From Kutzneria sp. 744 (GTDB taxonomy: Bacteria; Actinomycetota; Actinomycetes; Mycobacteriales; Pseudonocardiaceae), in the NCBI RefSeq assembly GCF_000568255.1, contig NZ_KK037166.1:4248374-4312373 (forward strand): DNA of 64,000 bases, in the 5' to 3' direction. Shown here one piece after another: positions 51,011-60,034 of the stretch. A model generated the notes under the pieces. That model saw nothing but the letters and a program-made list of their open reading frames with translations, had not been told where the DNA came from and did no database searches. Position numbers and translations under genes: made by a program. Position 1 is the stretch's first letter, and each line of letters starts with the position of its first letter.

Positions 51011-52116
51011 CCCACGCACTGATCATCGGCGGCGGCATCGCCGGCGCCGCGACCGCACTGGCGCTGGGCAAGGCCGGCGTGACCTCGACCGTGTACGAGG
51101 CCTATCCGAGCGGCGGCGACGATGTCGGCGCGTGGCTCATGGTGATGCACAACGGAATGGACGCGCTGCGGGCGATCGACGCGGACCGGCCGGTGATCGA
51201 GCGGTCGTTCCGCACCACCAACGTCGAATACCTCGACCCGGCCGACACGATCTTCGCCAGCGGGCCCCTCGGCGCCGGCCATCCCGATCCCGACGGCCCG
51301 CGCACGATCCGGCGGGCCGATCTCTACCTTGCCCTGCAAGGGGAATTGCTCCGGCGGGGCGGGAAGATCCAGCACGGCAAGCGCTTGGTGAGCGCCGTGG
51401 GCTCTGACCGTGTGGTGGCAACGTTTGCCGACGGCAGCACCGCCGAGGGCGACTTCCTGGTCGGCGCGGACGGCGTCTGGTCGACGACTCGCAACCTGAT
51501 CGACCCGGAGGCGCCGCAGCCGCAGTTCACCGGGCTCACGCTGGTGTACGGCTACAGCCGTGACACCTCGATCCCCACCGTGCCGGACACCTGCCGGCTG
51601 GTGGCCGGCGGCGTGGTCTACACGACGTCGCCGGACAACGAGACCTTCTGGGCCTCCGGCGTGCCCGGCGAGGGCGACGGGCCGTGGCTCAAGGCGCTGG
51701 CCGCGCAGTTCGCCGATGCCCCGGGCGAGGTGCCGCGCCGGATCGTCGGCGCCGAGCACGAGGAGGTGCTGGCCACCGCCATTCACCACCTGCCCGAACA
51801 GCTGCCGCACTGGCACAACGCGCGGATGGCGCTGGTCGGCGACGCCGCCCACCTGAGCGCCACCTCCGCCGCCCAGGGCGCGTCGATCGCGTTGGAGGAC
51901 AGCGTGATCCTCGCGATGTGCGTGCGGGACATCCCCGATCTGGAGCAGGCTTTCGCCACGTACCAGCGCATTCGCGCGCCAAGGGCCCAGCGGCTGGCCG
52001 AACTCACGGCGCGGCAGGTCCGCACCCCCGAGGAGGCCAGGGACAACGCCCGGCCGGAGGTGCGGGCCTGGCTGTACGAGCACGAAATTCACTGGAACGA
52101 GGTCATCAAGCCGTGA
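51007..52116 (+). CDS. FAD-dependent monooxygenase
   Basis: The 369-residue protein has the class A flavin monooxygenase pattern: IIGGGIAGAATALALGKAG (GxGxxG, residues 6-24), the DG motif in VGADGVWSTTR (near 152), and LVGDAAHLSATSAAQG (near 277) contacting the flavin ribose. Such enzymes hydroxylate aromatic or polyketide-like substrates. It overlaps the M48 protease gene (ATGA) and precedes the alcohol dehydrogenase by 71 bp, so it may belong to one transcript with them. Confidence 0.88.
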   Translation: MTHALIIGGGIAGAATALALGKAGVTSTVYEAYPSGGDDVGAWLMVMHNGMDALRAIDADRPVIERSFRTTNVEYLDPADTIFASGPLGAGHPDPDGPRTIRRADLYLALQGELLRRGGKIQHGKRLVSAVGSDRVVATFADGSTAEGDFLVGADGVWSTTRNLIDPEAPQPQFTGLTLVYGYSRDTSIPTVPDTCRLVAGGVVYTTSPDNETFWASGVPGEGDGPWLKALAAQFADAPGEVPRRIVGAEHEEVLATAIHHLPEQLPHWHNARMALVGDAAHLSATSAAQGASIALEDSVILAMCVRDIPDLEQAFATYQRIRAPRAQRLAELTARQVRTPEEARDNARPEVRAWLYEHEIHWNEVIKP

Positions 52117-52187
52117 AGGCGTTGGCATAGGGGCATGCCTGTCGTAGCGTCGGACGCACAAACGTTGCACTGGAAGGGATTCCGCCG

Positions 52188-53237
52188 TTGAGCCTGCCCG
52201 AGACGATGCGCGCCGTCCGATTCCACGCCGAGTCGGGGAAGCTGAGCCTGGAGACAGTGCCGGTGCCGCGCCCGGGGCCGCGCGAGGTGGTGGTGCGGGT
52301 CGCGGCGTGCGGCATCTGCCACTCCGACCTGAGCCAGATCGACGGCCACATCCCGGCCCAGCTGCCGGCGATCACGCCGGGCCATGAGGCGTCGGGCACG
52401 GTCGCGGCGGTAGGCAGCGACGTGCGGCACTGGCAGGTCGGGGACCGCGTGGCGATCGCCGCCGGCCGGGCCTGCGGGCGCTGCCGGTCGTGCGTGTTCG
52501 GCGGCACGATCGACGACTGCGAGGCGCTGGAGGTCATGGCCTTCGCGTACGACGGCGCGTGGGCGGAGTACGTGGTCACGCCGGGCGTGTCGCTGATCTC
52601 CGTGCCGGACAACGTGCCCATGGAGCAGGCGGCCGTGCTGGCCGACGCCGTCGCCACGCCGTACGGGGCGCTGGAGACGGCCGATCTTCGCATGGCGCAG
52701 TCGGTGGGCGTGTGGGGGCTGGGCGGCATCGGCTCGCACCTGGTGCAGCTGGCCCGGCTCGCCGGCGCGTCGCCGATCATCGGCCTCGACCCGGTGGCCG
52801 GCGTGCGTGACCGGGCGCTCGCGCTCGGCGCGGACTTCGTGCTGGACCCGCTGGCCGCGGACACCCCGGACCGGCTCAAGGAGATCACCGGCGGCCGCGG
52901 GCTGCGGGTGGCGTTCGACTGCGTCGGCCGCACGTCCACGGTGGCGCAGGCCAACGGAGTGCTCGGCCAGCGGGGCAAGGTCGTGCTGGTCGGCATCAGC
53001 GCCGAGAACATCGAACTCGGCCGCGAAGGCTCGTTCCTCGGCCGCCGGCACGCCGTCATCGGGCACCTCGGCTACAAGATGAAGCACCTGTCCGACCTGG
53101 TGGAACTGGTCTCCCGGGGCCGCCTCGACCTGTCCGCGTCGGTCAGCGCCGTGCTGCCGCTGGAGGACTTCGAGGAGGGCATCCGCCGGCTGCGCGAGCA
53201 CGACGGCCACCCGATCCGGGTGTTGCTGAAGCCCTGA
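52188..53237 (+). CDS. zinc-dependent alcohol dehydrogenase (MDR family)
   Basis: The 349-residue protein has the medium-chain dehydrogenase layout: catalytic zinc ligands in GICHSD and GHEASG, a structural zinc loop with four cysteines in GRACGRCRSC...C (near residues 95-112), and the NAD(P)-binding GLGGIG motif (near 178). It oxidises or reduces alcohols and aldehydes; substrate unknown. TTG at 52188 with AAGGGA eight bases upstream was preferred; an ATG at 52206 is the alternative. Confidence 0.88.
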   Translation: MSLPETMRAVRFHAESGKLSLETVPVPRPGPREVVVRVAACGICHSDLSQIDGHIPAQLPAITPGHEASGTVAAVGSDVRHWQVGDRVAIAAGRACGRCRSCVFGGTIDDCEALEVMAFAYDGAWAEYVVTPGVSLISVPDNVPMEQAAVLADAVATPYGALETADLRMAQSVGVWGLGGIGSHLVQLARLAGASPIIGLDPVAGVRDRALALGADFVLDPLAADTPDRLKEITGGRGLRVAFDCVGRTSTVAQANGVLGQRGKVVLVGISAENIELGREGSFLGRRHAVIGHLGYKMKHLSDLVELVSRGRLDLSASVSAVLPLEDFEEGIRRLREHDGHPIRVLLKP

Positions 53238-53316
53238 GGAGTGGAGGCGCGGTCCACCCCGATCTCCACCGCCGGGAGGTGCTGGTCCACCCGGGTCTCT
53301 CCGTAGCGTCCGGGCC

Positions 53317-53538
53317 ATGGAGATCTACCTGGAGTACCTGGCGATTCGCTTCGCCGTTATCGGCGGCGTCATCGCGTTGGCCGTGCTCGCGCTGTTCGCC
53401 GTGGCCATGATCCTGCGCCGGCTGGGCAAGCTCGACCGCGCGCGGGACATGGTCGAGCCGATGATCCGCGAGTCGGCCCGTCGCCGAGGCGGGCTCGCGA
53501 ACATGGTCGTCGAGCGTGTGGTCAAGGAGCGCCGCTGA
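53317..53538 (+). CDS. small membrane protein, first of a tandem pair
   Basis: The 73-residue protein has one membrane helix (about residues 13-33) followed by a basic helical tail (R-R-L-G-K-L-D-R-A-R). It overlaps the next small gene by one base (TGATG) and lies directly ahead of a two-component system. No family recognised. Confidence 0.7.
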   Translation: MEIYLEYLAIRFAVIGGVIALAVLALFAVAMILRRLGKLDRARDMVEPMIRESARRRGGLANMVVERVVKERR

Positions 53539-53654
53539 TGGGCGCCGTGCTGGAGTTCCTCATGGTCCGGTTCCTGATGATCGGGGCCGGGGTGGTCGCG
53601 TTGGTCGTGCTGGTTTTCGTGCTGGCGCTGATCTGGCGGCGGACGGGCCGCTGA
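53538..53654 (+). CDS. 38-residue membrane peptide, paralogue of the preceding gene
   Basis: The 38-residue product aligns over its whole length with the start of the preceding protein (L-E-[YF]-L-x-[IV]-R-F ... R-R-x-G-[KR]), so it is a shortened tandem copy keeping only the membrane helix. It overlaps the previous stop codon and precedes the histidine kinase by 12 bp. Such single-helix peptides sometimes modulate sensor kinases (inference). Confidence 0.6.
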   Translation: MGAVLEFLMVRFLMIGAGVVALVVLVFVLALIWRRTGR

Positions 53655-53666
53655 CGTGGCAGCCTG

Positions 53667-54743
53667 ATGCTCGTGCGACTGCTCGATCGGATCGGTCCCC
53701 CGTGGCTGGTGGTCGGCCTGGTCGGGACCGCCGTGTTCGTGATCACGCTGGCCACCGTGCAGCGGCCGACGCCGGTCTGGCTGTGGCTGCTCTACGGCGT
53801 CGGCCTGGCCTGCTGGCTCGGTTTTGTGCTGCTCGACCGCCGTTCGCCCCAGACGGCGACCGCCCTGCTGCTGGCCTGCCTGCTGGTGTCGGTGACGGCG
53901 ATCGGGCCCGCGCCCGACGGCACTCCCGTGCTGCTCACCTGCGTCGGGCTGGCGGTCACGTGCTCGCTGCCCCGGCTGTCGTCCCGGGTGCTGGCCGCTG
54001 TCCTCGGTCTGACGTTCGTGATCGCCGGCGGCGGGACCTTGACCTGGGCCCAGGGCGCTACTTCCTTGTTCGGCGACCTGGCCGTGCTGCTGATCATGGC
54101 GTTGATCGGGTTGAGTTCCCGGCAGCACCAGATGCAGGCCCGCCTGCTCGCTTCCTACGCCGCGTTGGACGAGCGGGCCCGGATCGCCCGGGAGATGCAC
54201 GACGTGTTGGCCCATTCCCTTGGCGCCCTGGGTGTGCAGCTGGAAGTCGCCGAGGCGTTGCTGTCCGAGCGCGGCGACCTGCCCGGCGGATTGCTCCGGG
54301 TGCAGCGGGCTCGTTTGTTGGCTCATGAGGGCCTGGACGAGGCCCGCCGAGCCGTTGCCGCCCTCCGGGCCGACGTCGTGGCGTTGGACGAGGCATTGTC
54401 CCGCCTCATCGAGGACGGTCGGCGGGATCGTGGCCTGGAGGTGGACTTCGTCGTCACCGGCACGGTTCGGCCAGTGCCGGCCGGCGCCACCGTGGCGTTG
54501 CTGAGGATCGCTCGGGAAGCGCTGACCAACGCCGCCAAGCACGCCCCCGGCTCGGCCGTCTCCGTGTCGCTCGACTACGGTTCAGGCGTCCGTTTGAGGG
54601 TGTACAACGCTTTCGTCGGCGATACCGGTGTTCCCGGGCATGGGCTCACCGGGATGCGGGAGCGGATCGCCCTCGTCGGTGGCACGCTGACCGCTGGACG
54701 ATCGGGAGAGGGCTGGCTCGTGACCGCCGAGGTGCCGGAATGA
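53667..54743 (+). CDS. NarL-type sensor histidine kinase
   Basis: The 358-residue kinase has about five membrane helices (residues 12-148) and no large extracellular domain. The HisKA_3 dimerisation helix follows with the phospho-acceptor His178 (REMHDVLAHSLG), then an HATPase_c domain (N box ALTNAAKHAPG near 290, G2 box HGLTGMRERI near 327). It phosphorylates the coupled response regulator downstream. The signal may be membrane-associated stress, perhaps through the two small membrane proteins just upstream. Confidence 0.9.
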   Translation: MLVRLLDRIGPPWLVVGLVGTAVFVITLATVQRPTPVWLWLLYGVGLACWLGFVLLDRRSPQTATALLLACLLVSVTAIGPAPDGTPVLLTCVGLAVTCSLPRLSSRVLAAVLGLTFVIAGGGTLTWAQGATSLFGDLAVLLIMALIGLSSRQHQMQARLLASYAALDERARIAREMHDVLAHSLGALGVQLEVAEALLSERGDLPGGLLRVQRARLLAHEGLDEARRAVAALRADVVALDEALSRLIEDGRRDRGLEVDFVVTGTVRPVPAGATVALLRIAREALTNAAKHAPGSAVSVSLDYGSGVRLRVYNAFVGDTGVPGHGLTGMRERIALVGGTLTAGRSGEGWLVTAEVPE

Positions 54744-55369
54744 TCAGGGTTGCCGTCGTCGACGACCAGTTGGTGATGCGCGAGGGCCTTGTCGCCCTGC
54801 TCGACCTCGCCGACGACATCGAGGTCGTCGGCTCCGCCGGCACCGGCTCGGAAGCCTTGGAGCTGTTGGCTTCCGTGGCCGTCGATGTCGTGCTCATGGA
54901 CCTTCGCATGCCCGTCATGGACGGCGTCGAGGCCACCCGCCGCATCGCTTCCGCTCACCCGGACGTGGCCGTTGTCGTGCTCACCACCTACTCCGACGAC
55001 GAGTCCATCACCACCGCGTTGCAGGCCGGCGCCCGCGGCTACCTCACCAAGGACGCCGGCCGCGCCGAGATCACCGCCGCCCTGCGAGCCGTCGCCGCCG
55101 GTCAGTCCACTTTCGACGCCGCCGTCTCCCGCCGCCTCGTCGCCGCCCTCGCCACGCCCGCCCCGCCGCCCGCCGGCCTCACCGCCCGGGAGGCCGAGGT
55201 CCTCACCCTTGTCGCCCGCGGCCTCGCCAACGCCGACATCGCCGCCGCCCTGTTCATCGGCGAGACCACCGTCAAGACCCACATCAACAACCTCTTCGCC
55301 AAGATCGGTGTCCGCACGCGCCCCGAGGCCATCCGCTACGCCTACAGCAGCGGCATCGTCGCCCCCTGA
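54740..55369 (+). CDS. NarL/FixJ-family response regulator
   Basis: The 209-residue regulator has a receiver domain (acidic pocket Asp8/Asp9, phosphorylation site Asp54 in VLMDLRMP, Lys near 104 in YLTKDAG) and a LuxR-type HTH (about residues 145-205). The ATGA overlap with the kinase gene confirms the pair. Its 3' end overlaps the convergent ogt gene by 28 bp. Confidence 0.92.
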   Translation: MIRVAVVDDQLVMREGLVALLDLADDIEVVGSAGTGSEALELLASVAVDVVLMDLRMPVMDGVEATRRIASAHPDVAVVVLTTYSDDESITTALQAGARGYLTKDAGRAEITAALRAVAAGQSTFDAAVSRRLVAALATPAPPPAGLTAREAEVLTLVARGLANADIAAALFIGETTVKTHINNLFAKIGVRTRPEAIRYAYSSGIVAP

Positions 55370-55827
55370 GCCTCGAACGCCAGCAGGTACTGCTTGCGGT
55401 CCAGGCCACCGCCGTAGCCCGTCAGGCCGCCGCCCGCGCCGACCACCCGGTGGCAGGGCACGATGATGCCGATCGGGTTCTTCCCGTTGGCCAGCCCCAC
55501 CGCCCTCGACGCGCTCGGCTTGCCGATCTGCTCCGCCAGCTCCCCGTAGGACACCGTTTCGCCGTAGGGGATCTCCCTCAGCGCCGCCCACACCGTCCGC
55601 TGGAACTCCGTCCCCCGCAGCGAAAGCTCCAGGTCGAACACGTCCAGCTCACCCTTGAAGTACGCCTCCAGCTGCTCCACCACGTCGCCGAAGGCCCCCT
55701 CGACCACCTCGCCGAAGGTCTCCTCCGCCGGCCGGTGCCGCTGGCTCTCCATGTACAGGCCGGTGAGCTTGCCGTCCTCACCCACCAGCGTCAGCTGCCC
55801 CACGGGGCTGTCCACAATGGTCTTCAT
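55342..55827 (-). CDS. ogt: methylated-DNA-protein cysteine methyltransferase
   Basis: The 161-residue protein has the acceptor motif PCHRV (Cys125) and the RAVGLANGKNPIGIIVP stretch of Ogt/MGMT proteins. It removes O6-methyl (or larger alkyl) groups from guanine by suicide transfer to the cysteine. It lies 42 bp downstream of the GlxA-type regulator on the same strand and is probably co-transcribed, an arrangement reminiscent of AdaA-AdaB pairs. Confidence 0.93.
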   Translation of the reverse strand: MKTIVDSPVGQLTLVGEDGKLTGLYMESQRHRPAEETFGEVVEGAFGDVVEQLEAYFKGELDVFDLELSLRGTEFQRTVWAALREIPYGETVSYGELAEQIGKPSASRAVGLANGKNPIGIIVPCHRVVGAGGGLTGYGGGLDRKQYLLAFEAQGATMPLL

Positions 55828-55869
55828 GACACCAGCATGGCCTTCGCGCGAGGTGATGGCTGGCGGAAA

Positions 55870-56796
55870 TCAGCCATCAAGGCCGCGGTGGATGCGGCGG
55901 TAGTCGCTGGGCAGGGAACCGGTCTCCCGCCGGAAGATCGCCCGGAAGTTGGCGGCGGTGCCCATGCCGGCCGCGCCGGCGATGCGGTCGACGGACCAGT
56001 CGGAGGTCTCCAGCAGGCGGCGGGCGACGAGGATGCGCTGGAGGGTGAGCCAGCGCATCGGGGGCAGGCCGGATTCCTCGCTGAAGCGGCGGATGAAGGT
56101 GCGGCGGGACATGGCGGCGTGACGGGCGAGGGCGTCGACGGTGAGGGGCTGGGACAGGTGGGAGAGGGCCCACTCACGGGTGGGGGCGAGGTCGGCGCCG
56201 GGTGGGGAGAGGACGTCGACGTACTGGGGCTGGGGGCCGAGGCGGGCGGGGGAAGCGATGGCCTCCCGGCCGGCGGCGTGGGAGGCGTCGACGCCGAAGT
56301 CCTCGCGGATGAGGTGCAGGCACAGGTCGATGGCCGCGCCGGCGCCGGCGGAGGTCAACAGGTTGCCGTCCTGGACGAACAGCACGTTGTCGACGACCTT
56401 GGTGTCGGGGAACAGCTCCCGCAGCTGGTCGGACCACCGCCAGTGGGTGGTGACCCGGCGGTCGGTGGTGATGCCGGCGAAGGCCAGGCCGAACGTCCCG
56501 GTGCAGAGGCCGACGACGGTGGCGCCGCGGGCGTGGCCACGGGCGATGACGTCCAGGTAGGAATCGGGCGGCGGGAGGTGCGGGTCGCCGAAGCCGGGAA
56601 CGACGATCATGTCGGCGTCGTCGGCGGCGGACAGCGGATGGGACGGCACGATCACCACGCCGTCGTCCGAGGCGACGCCGGGCTCGCCGACCGACAGCAC
56701 CGAGTACCCGGGCTGATCGCCGAGGATGTTGACGCCGATGCTGTAGTCCAGGGCGCTCACCCGAGGCGGCACAAGGAGCGCGATCCGGCGAACCAT
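55870..56796 (-). CDS. GlxA-type AraC-family regulator with DJ-1/PfpI domain
   Basis: The 308-residue protein combines an N-terminal DJ-1/PfpI domain (about residues 5-175, with the nucleophile-elbow-like VGLCTGTFGLAFAG) and a C-terminal AraC HTH pair (about 205-305, MSRRTFIRRFSEESG). AGGAGG precedes ATG 56796. Such regulators sense small metabolites. It is divergent from the RidA-like gene (85 bp between starts) and upstream of ogt, either of which it might control. Confidence 0.88.
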   Translation of the reverse strand: MVRRIALLVPPRVSALDYSIGVNILGDQPGYSVLSVGEPGVASDDGVVIVPSHPLSAADDADMIVVPGFGDPHLPPPDSYLDVIARGHARGATVVGLCTGTFGLAFAGITTDRRVTTHWRWSDQLRELFPDTKVVDNVLFVQDGNLLTSAGAGAAIDLCLHLIREDFGVDASHAAGREAIASPARLGPQPQYVDVLSPPGADLAPTREWALSHLSQPLTVDALARHAAMSRRTFIRRFSEESGLPPMRWLTLQRILVARRLLETSDWSVDRIAGAAGMGTAANFRAIFRRETGSLPSDYRRIHRGLDG

Positions 56797-56881
56797 CCAC
56801 GCACCTCCTGGCACGATCCTTGGCATCTACGGCACAGTCTGGCCTGGTCGGGGGCCATGAGCGAATTCTAGGTTTCCTCCC

Positions 56882-57310
56882 ATGACGACAACGCAGGTGG
56901 AGAGCTTCGGGGTGCCGTGGGAGGAGTCCTACGGCTACGTGCAGGCGATCAGGCGCGGCGACACGATCTACGTCTCCGGGCAGCTGTCCCACGAGGGCGC
57001 GGACTTCGTGGCCCCGGCGCCGCTGGACGAGCAGGGCCGCGTCACCGACTACCGCCCGATGGCCGAGCAGATGGCCCAGACCTACGCCAACGCCAAGACC
57101 CTGCTGGCCCGCTTCGGGGCGTCGCTGGACGACGTGGTCGAAGAGGTGATCTACGTGCTGGACGTGGACGCCGGCATGGCGGCCGCCGGGCCGGTGCGCA
57201 AGGCGGCCTACGGCACGGACAAGCCGCGGGTGGCGAGCACGATCATCGGCGTGACCCGGCTCGCGCTGCCCCCGCAGCTGCTGGAGATCAAGCTGATCGC
57301 CAAGGTATAG
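56882..57310 (+). CDS. RidA/YjgF-family protein
   Basis: The 142-residue protein has the RidA fold with YVSGQLSHEG near residue 30, an internal helix, and a C-terminal P-P-Q-L-L-E-I-K-L-I strand. The usual active-site Arg near residue 105 (family motif R-x-x-V) appears as KPRVASTIIGVTRLALP. RidA proteins hydrolyse reactive imines; other members serve in catabolism. It is divergent from the GlxA-type gene and overlaps the convergent kinase gene by 23 bp. Confidence 0.88.
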   Translation: MTTTQVESFGVPWEESYGYVQAIRRGDTIYVSGQLSHEGADFVAPAPLDEQGRVTDYRPMAEQMAQTYANAKTLLARFGASLDDVVEEVIYVLDVDAGMAAAGPVRKAAYGTDKPRVASTIIGVTRLALPPQLLEIKLIAKV

Positions 57311-58160
57311 ACAGCGTCTCGGTCTCCGGCTCGGCCGCCTCGACGACCAGCGCCGACAGCGTGTTGACGCAGTGCTGCGCGGTCGGGCGACGACCCGGCT
57401 CGCGGGCGGTCATGGCCCGCAGCAGCCCGGCCAGCGGCCCCGGCAGCTCCTCCGGGATCTGCGGGTCGCGGCTGAGCCGGGCCAGCGCGGCCTCCAGCTT
57501 GTTGGGACCGTCGTACTCGCGGTGGCCGGTGATGCACTCCAGCAGCACGAGGCCCAGCGCGTAGATGTCGACGGCCGGCCCGAGGGCGCCGCTGAGGATC
57601 TGCTCCGGCGCGAGGTAGGCGGGCGTGCCGATGACCTCGTCGACGGCGGTCACCCGGGACTGCCCGGCCAGCAGGGCGATGCCGAAGTCGCTCAGGTGCG
57701 GCAGGCCCTCCTCGTCCAGCAGGATGTTGGACGGCTTCACGTCGCGGTGGACCACGCCCTGGGCATGCACGTGGGCCAGCGCGTCGGCCAGCAGCGCGAC
57801 CAGCACCACGGCCTCGGCGGTGAGCATCGCGCCATCGCGCAAACGCTTGCTGAGGCTGAGGCCACGGATCAGCTGCATCACCAGGTACGGCCGGCCCTGG
57901 TGAATGCCGCCGTCGAACACCGAGACCAGCCGGCGGTGGTTGAGCCGGTCCAGCGCCCGGGCCTCGTCGGCGATGCGCCGGCAGGCGGTCTCGTCCAGGT
58001 CGGCCGGGAACAGCTTGACCGCGACCTCACGGTCCAGGTCGTCGTCGTAGGCCTCGTACACCTCCGTGCCGACGCCGCGCCCCAGCAGGCCGCCGACCTG
58101 GAACCTGGTCGGCAGCGGCTGATTCGACGGCCGGTACGCCACGTATGGGCGCTGCCTCAT
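57288..58160 (-). CDS. soluble Ser/Thr protein kinase
   Basis: The 290-residue protein is a single PknB-type kinase domain: G-R-G-V-G-T-E loop (near residue 26), Lys in VAVKLF (near 47), VVHRDVKPSNILL (near 135), DFG (near 158) and APEQ (near 185). It lacks the usual membrane helix and extracellular PASTA or sensor domain, and ends soon after the kinase core, so it is cytosolic. ATG at 58160 has GAGAGG upstream and was preferred to a GTG nine bases earlier. Confidence 0.9.
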   Translation of the reverse strand: MRQRPYVAYRPSNQPLPTRFQVGGLLGRGVGTEVYEAYDDDLDREVAVKLFPADLDETACRRIADEARALDRLNHRRLVSVFDGGIHQGRPYLVMQLIRGLSLSKRLRDGAMLTAEAVVLVALLADALAHVHAQGVVHRDVKPSNILLDEEGLPHLSDFGIALLAGQSRVTAVDEVIGTPAYLAPEQILSGALGPAVDIYALGLVLLECITGHREYDGPNKLEAALARLSRDPQIPEELPGPLAGLLRAMTAREPGRRPTAQHCVNTLSALVVEAAEPETETLSIPWRSA

Positions 58161-58241
58161 CCGGTTCACCTCTCCCAGTTGGCAGCCGGGTCAACGATAC
58201 GGTGCCGGATGGGCCAGTGATGTCCGGTTGTGACATGTGGA

Positions 58242-59105
58242 TCACTTCTTTGCCTGTGGCAGCCTCGCTTTCCTGCCCGTCCCGCGGGCCGACGGCGGCG
58301 GCACCACCGGCCCGATGTCGCCGTCCGGCGCCTCGTCCAGGTCCACGATCACCGGCGCGTGGTCGCTGGGCCCGCTGCCCTTGCGGGCGTGGCGGTCCAC
58401 CCAGGCCGCCCGCACCCGCCCAGCCACCGGCGCCGAGGCCAGCACCAGGTCGATCCGCATGCCCAGGTCCTGGTGGAACATACCGGCCCGGTAGTCCCAG
58501 TAGCTGAACACGCGTTCGGTCGGCCACTTCTCGCGCACCACGTCGTGCAGCCCCAGGTCCAAGAGCTGCTGCAACGCGGCCCGCTCCGGCGGCGTCACGT
58601 GCGTCTGGCCCACGAACGCGTCGGGGTCGAAGACGTCGGCGTCCGTCGGCGCGATGTTGATGTCCCCGCACACCACCGCGTCCGCCGGGCCGCCGGCCAC
58701 CACGTCCCGAAGCGCCGCCAACCACTCCAACTTGTAACGGTAATGGTCCGAATCCGGTTCACGTCCGTTCGGCACGTACAGCGAATGCACGCGCACCCCG
58801 CCGCAGGTGGCGGCAACCGCCCGCGCCTCCGGATGCGGGAACCCGGGTGCCCCCGCCACCCCGACCACCACGTCGTCGAGGCCGACCCGGGACAGCACCG
58901 CGACCCCGTTCCACCGCGACTCACCGGCCACGGCGGCCTCGTACCCGCGCCGCGCCAGCTCCTCGCCGAGCAGCTCGGTGAACGCCTCCGTGGTCAGCTT
59001 CGTCTCCTGGAGACACACCACGTCCGGCCGCCGCTCGTCCAGCCACGGCAGCAACCTCGGCAGCCGCTGCTTCACCGAGTTCACGTTCCACGTCGCAACT
59101 CGCAC
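58242..59105 (-). CDS. xth: exodeoxyribonuclease III
   Basis: The 287-residue enzyme has the exonuclease III/AP endonuclease signature: VRVATWNVNSVKQRL at the start, CLQETKL with the metal-binding Glu (near 36), VPNGRE with Tyr/Asn (near 110), GDINIAPTDADVFDP (near 150) and a final SDHAPVIVDLD with the catalytic His. It cleaves at abasic sites and removes 3' blocking groups in base-excision repair. GTG at 59105 begins at the conserved N terminus. Confidence 0.92.
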   Translation of the reverse strand: MRVATWNVNSVKQRLPRLLPWLDERRPDVVCLQETKLTTEAFTELLGEELARRGYEAAVAGESRWNGVAVLSRVGLDDVVVGVAGAPGFPHPEARAVAATCGGVRVHSLYVPNGREPDSDHYRYKLEWLAALRDVVAGGPADAVVCGDINIAPTDADVFDPDAFVGQTHVTPPERAALQQLLDLGLHDVVREKWPTERVFSYWDYRAGMFHQDLGMRIDLVLASAPVAGRVRAAWVDRHARKGSGPSDHAPVIVDLDEAPDGDIGPVVPPPSARGTGRKARLPQAKK

Positions 59106-59146
59106 ACCGACCACCGTAGCCACCGCCCCCGACAATCGCCGGAACG

Positions 59147-60034
59147 TCACATCGGCCACTCCCAGCGAGCGCCATAGGCCAGTCCGGGAGTCAGCTGGTG
59201 GAAGCGCACGTGGATCTCCCCGGCGAGGTCCACCGGCTGCTCGTGCCCGTCGTGCAGCGGGTTCTCCCGCGGCGCCCCGCGCAGGGCGAACACCGTCGGC
59301 GGCTCGCGGTCCTGCCGGAACCGCACCCGCAGGTCGAACCGCTCGCACGGCCGCCTCGGCACGCACAGCAGGTGCCGCATGGCCTGCCGGGTCGACGGCC
59401 GGAACCGCACCGCCACGTCGTGTCGCTCCTCCTTGGACACCGGCGCCGGCAGGGTGAGAGTGAACCCGCCCTCGGTCGGCACGAGCGTGCCGCCGTAGAG
59501 CACCTGCACGTCGGACTCGGTGAGCGGGATCGGCGCGACAAGCTCCAGCTCGCGCAGGCCGTCCTGCTCGGCGATGATCCGCCGCTGCTCCAGCACCTCC
59601 GGCCGGTCCTGGTCCAGCGCGACGGACACGGTCAGCTCGGCCGTCCGCCAGCCGCCGGCGCGGGCGCCGGTGACGGCGGCCAGCTCGGCCAGCTGGTTGA
59701 CGGCGTCGTCGACGCGACGCCGGACCGTCCGTTCGTCACGGTCCATTCGCGCCGCCACCGACGCCACCCGCTGCTGGTAGAGCGGCTGCCGGGCCTCGGT
59801 GTCGAGGTTGAACGCCACCAGCGCGGCCGGCCGCAGGTCCTCCGGCAGCTGCTGGATCAGCTCGGTCAGCCGGGCGGTCAGCTTGCGCCGCACCGCCACC
59901 GGGCCGTCCCCGACGTCGATCTCGCACGCCGCCCGCACGGCCGGCCCCACCCGCCGTTCGATCCGCCCCGCGTGCACACCGCGCCCCTTGCGCAACGACT
60001 TCAACTCACGCACCAGATCCAGATGTCCGTTCAT
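59147..60034 (-). CDS. conserved hypothetical protein, partner of the vWA gene
   Basis: The 295-residue protein opens with a basic segment (LRKGRGVHAGRIERRVGP), followed by a helical region (about residues 40-125) containing RDERTVRRRVDDAVNQLA, which looks like an HTH. A beta-rich C-terminal half (about 140-290) is of unknown fold. It overlaps the upstream vWA gene by 29 bp and is therefore its co-translated partner. The basic N terminus and HTH suggest nucleic-acid binding. I cannot name the family. Confidence 0.7.
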   Translation of the reverse strand: MNGHLDLVRELKSLRKGRGVHAGRIERRVGPAVRAACEIDVGDGPVAVRRKLTARLTELIQQLPEDLRPAALVAFNLDTEARQPLYQQRVASVAARMDRDERTVRRRVDDAVNQLAELAAVTGARAGGWRTAELTVSVALDQDRPEVLEQRRIIAEQDGLRELELVAPIPLTESDVQVLYGGTLVPTEGGFTLTLPAPVSKEERHDVAVRFRPSTRQAMRHLLCVPRRPCERFDLRVRFRQDREPPTVFALRGAPRENPLHDGHEQPVDLAGEIHVRFHQLTPGLAYGARWEWPM

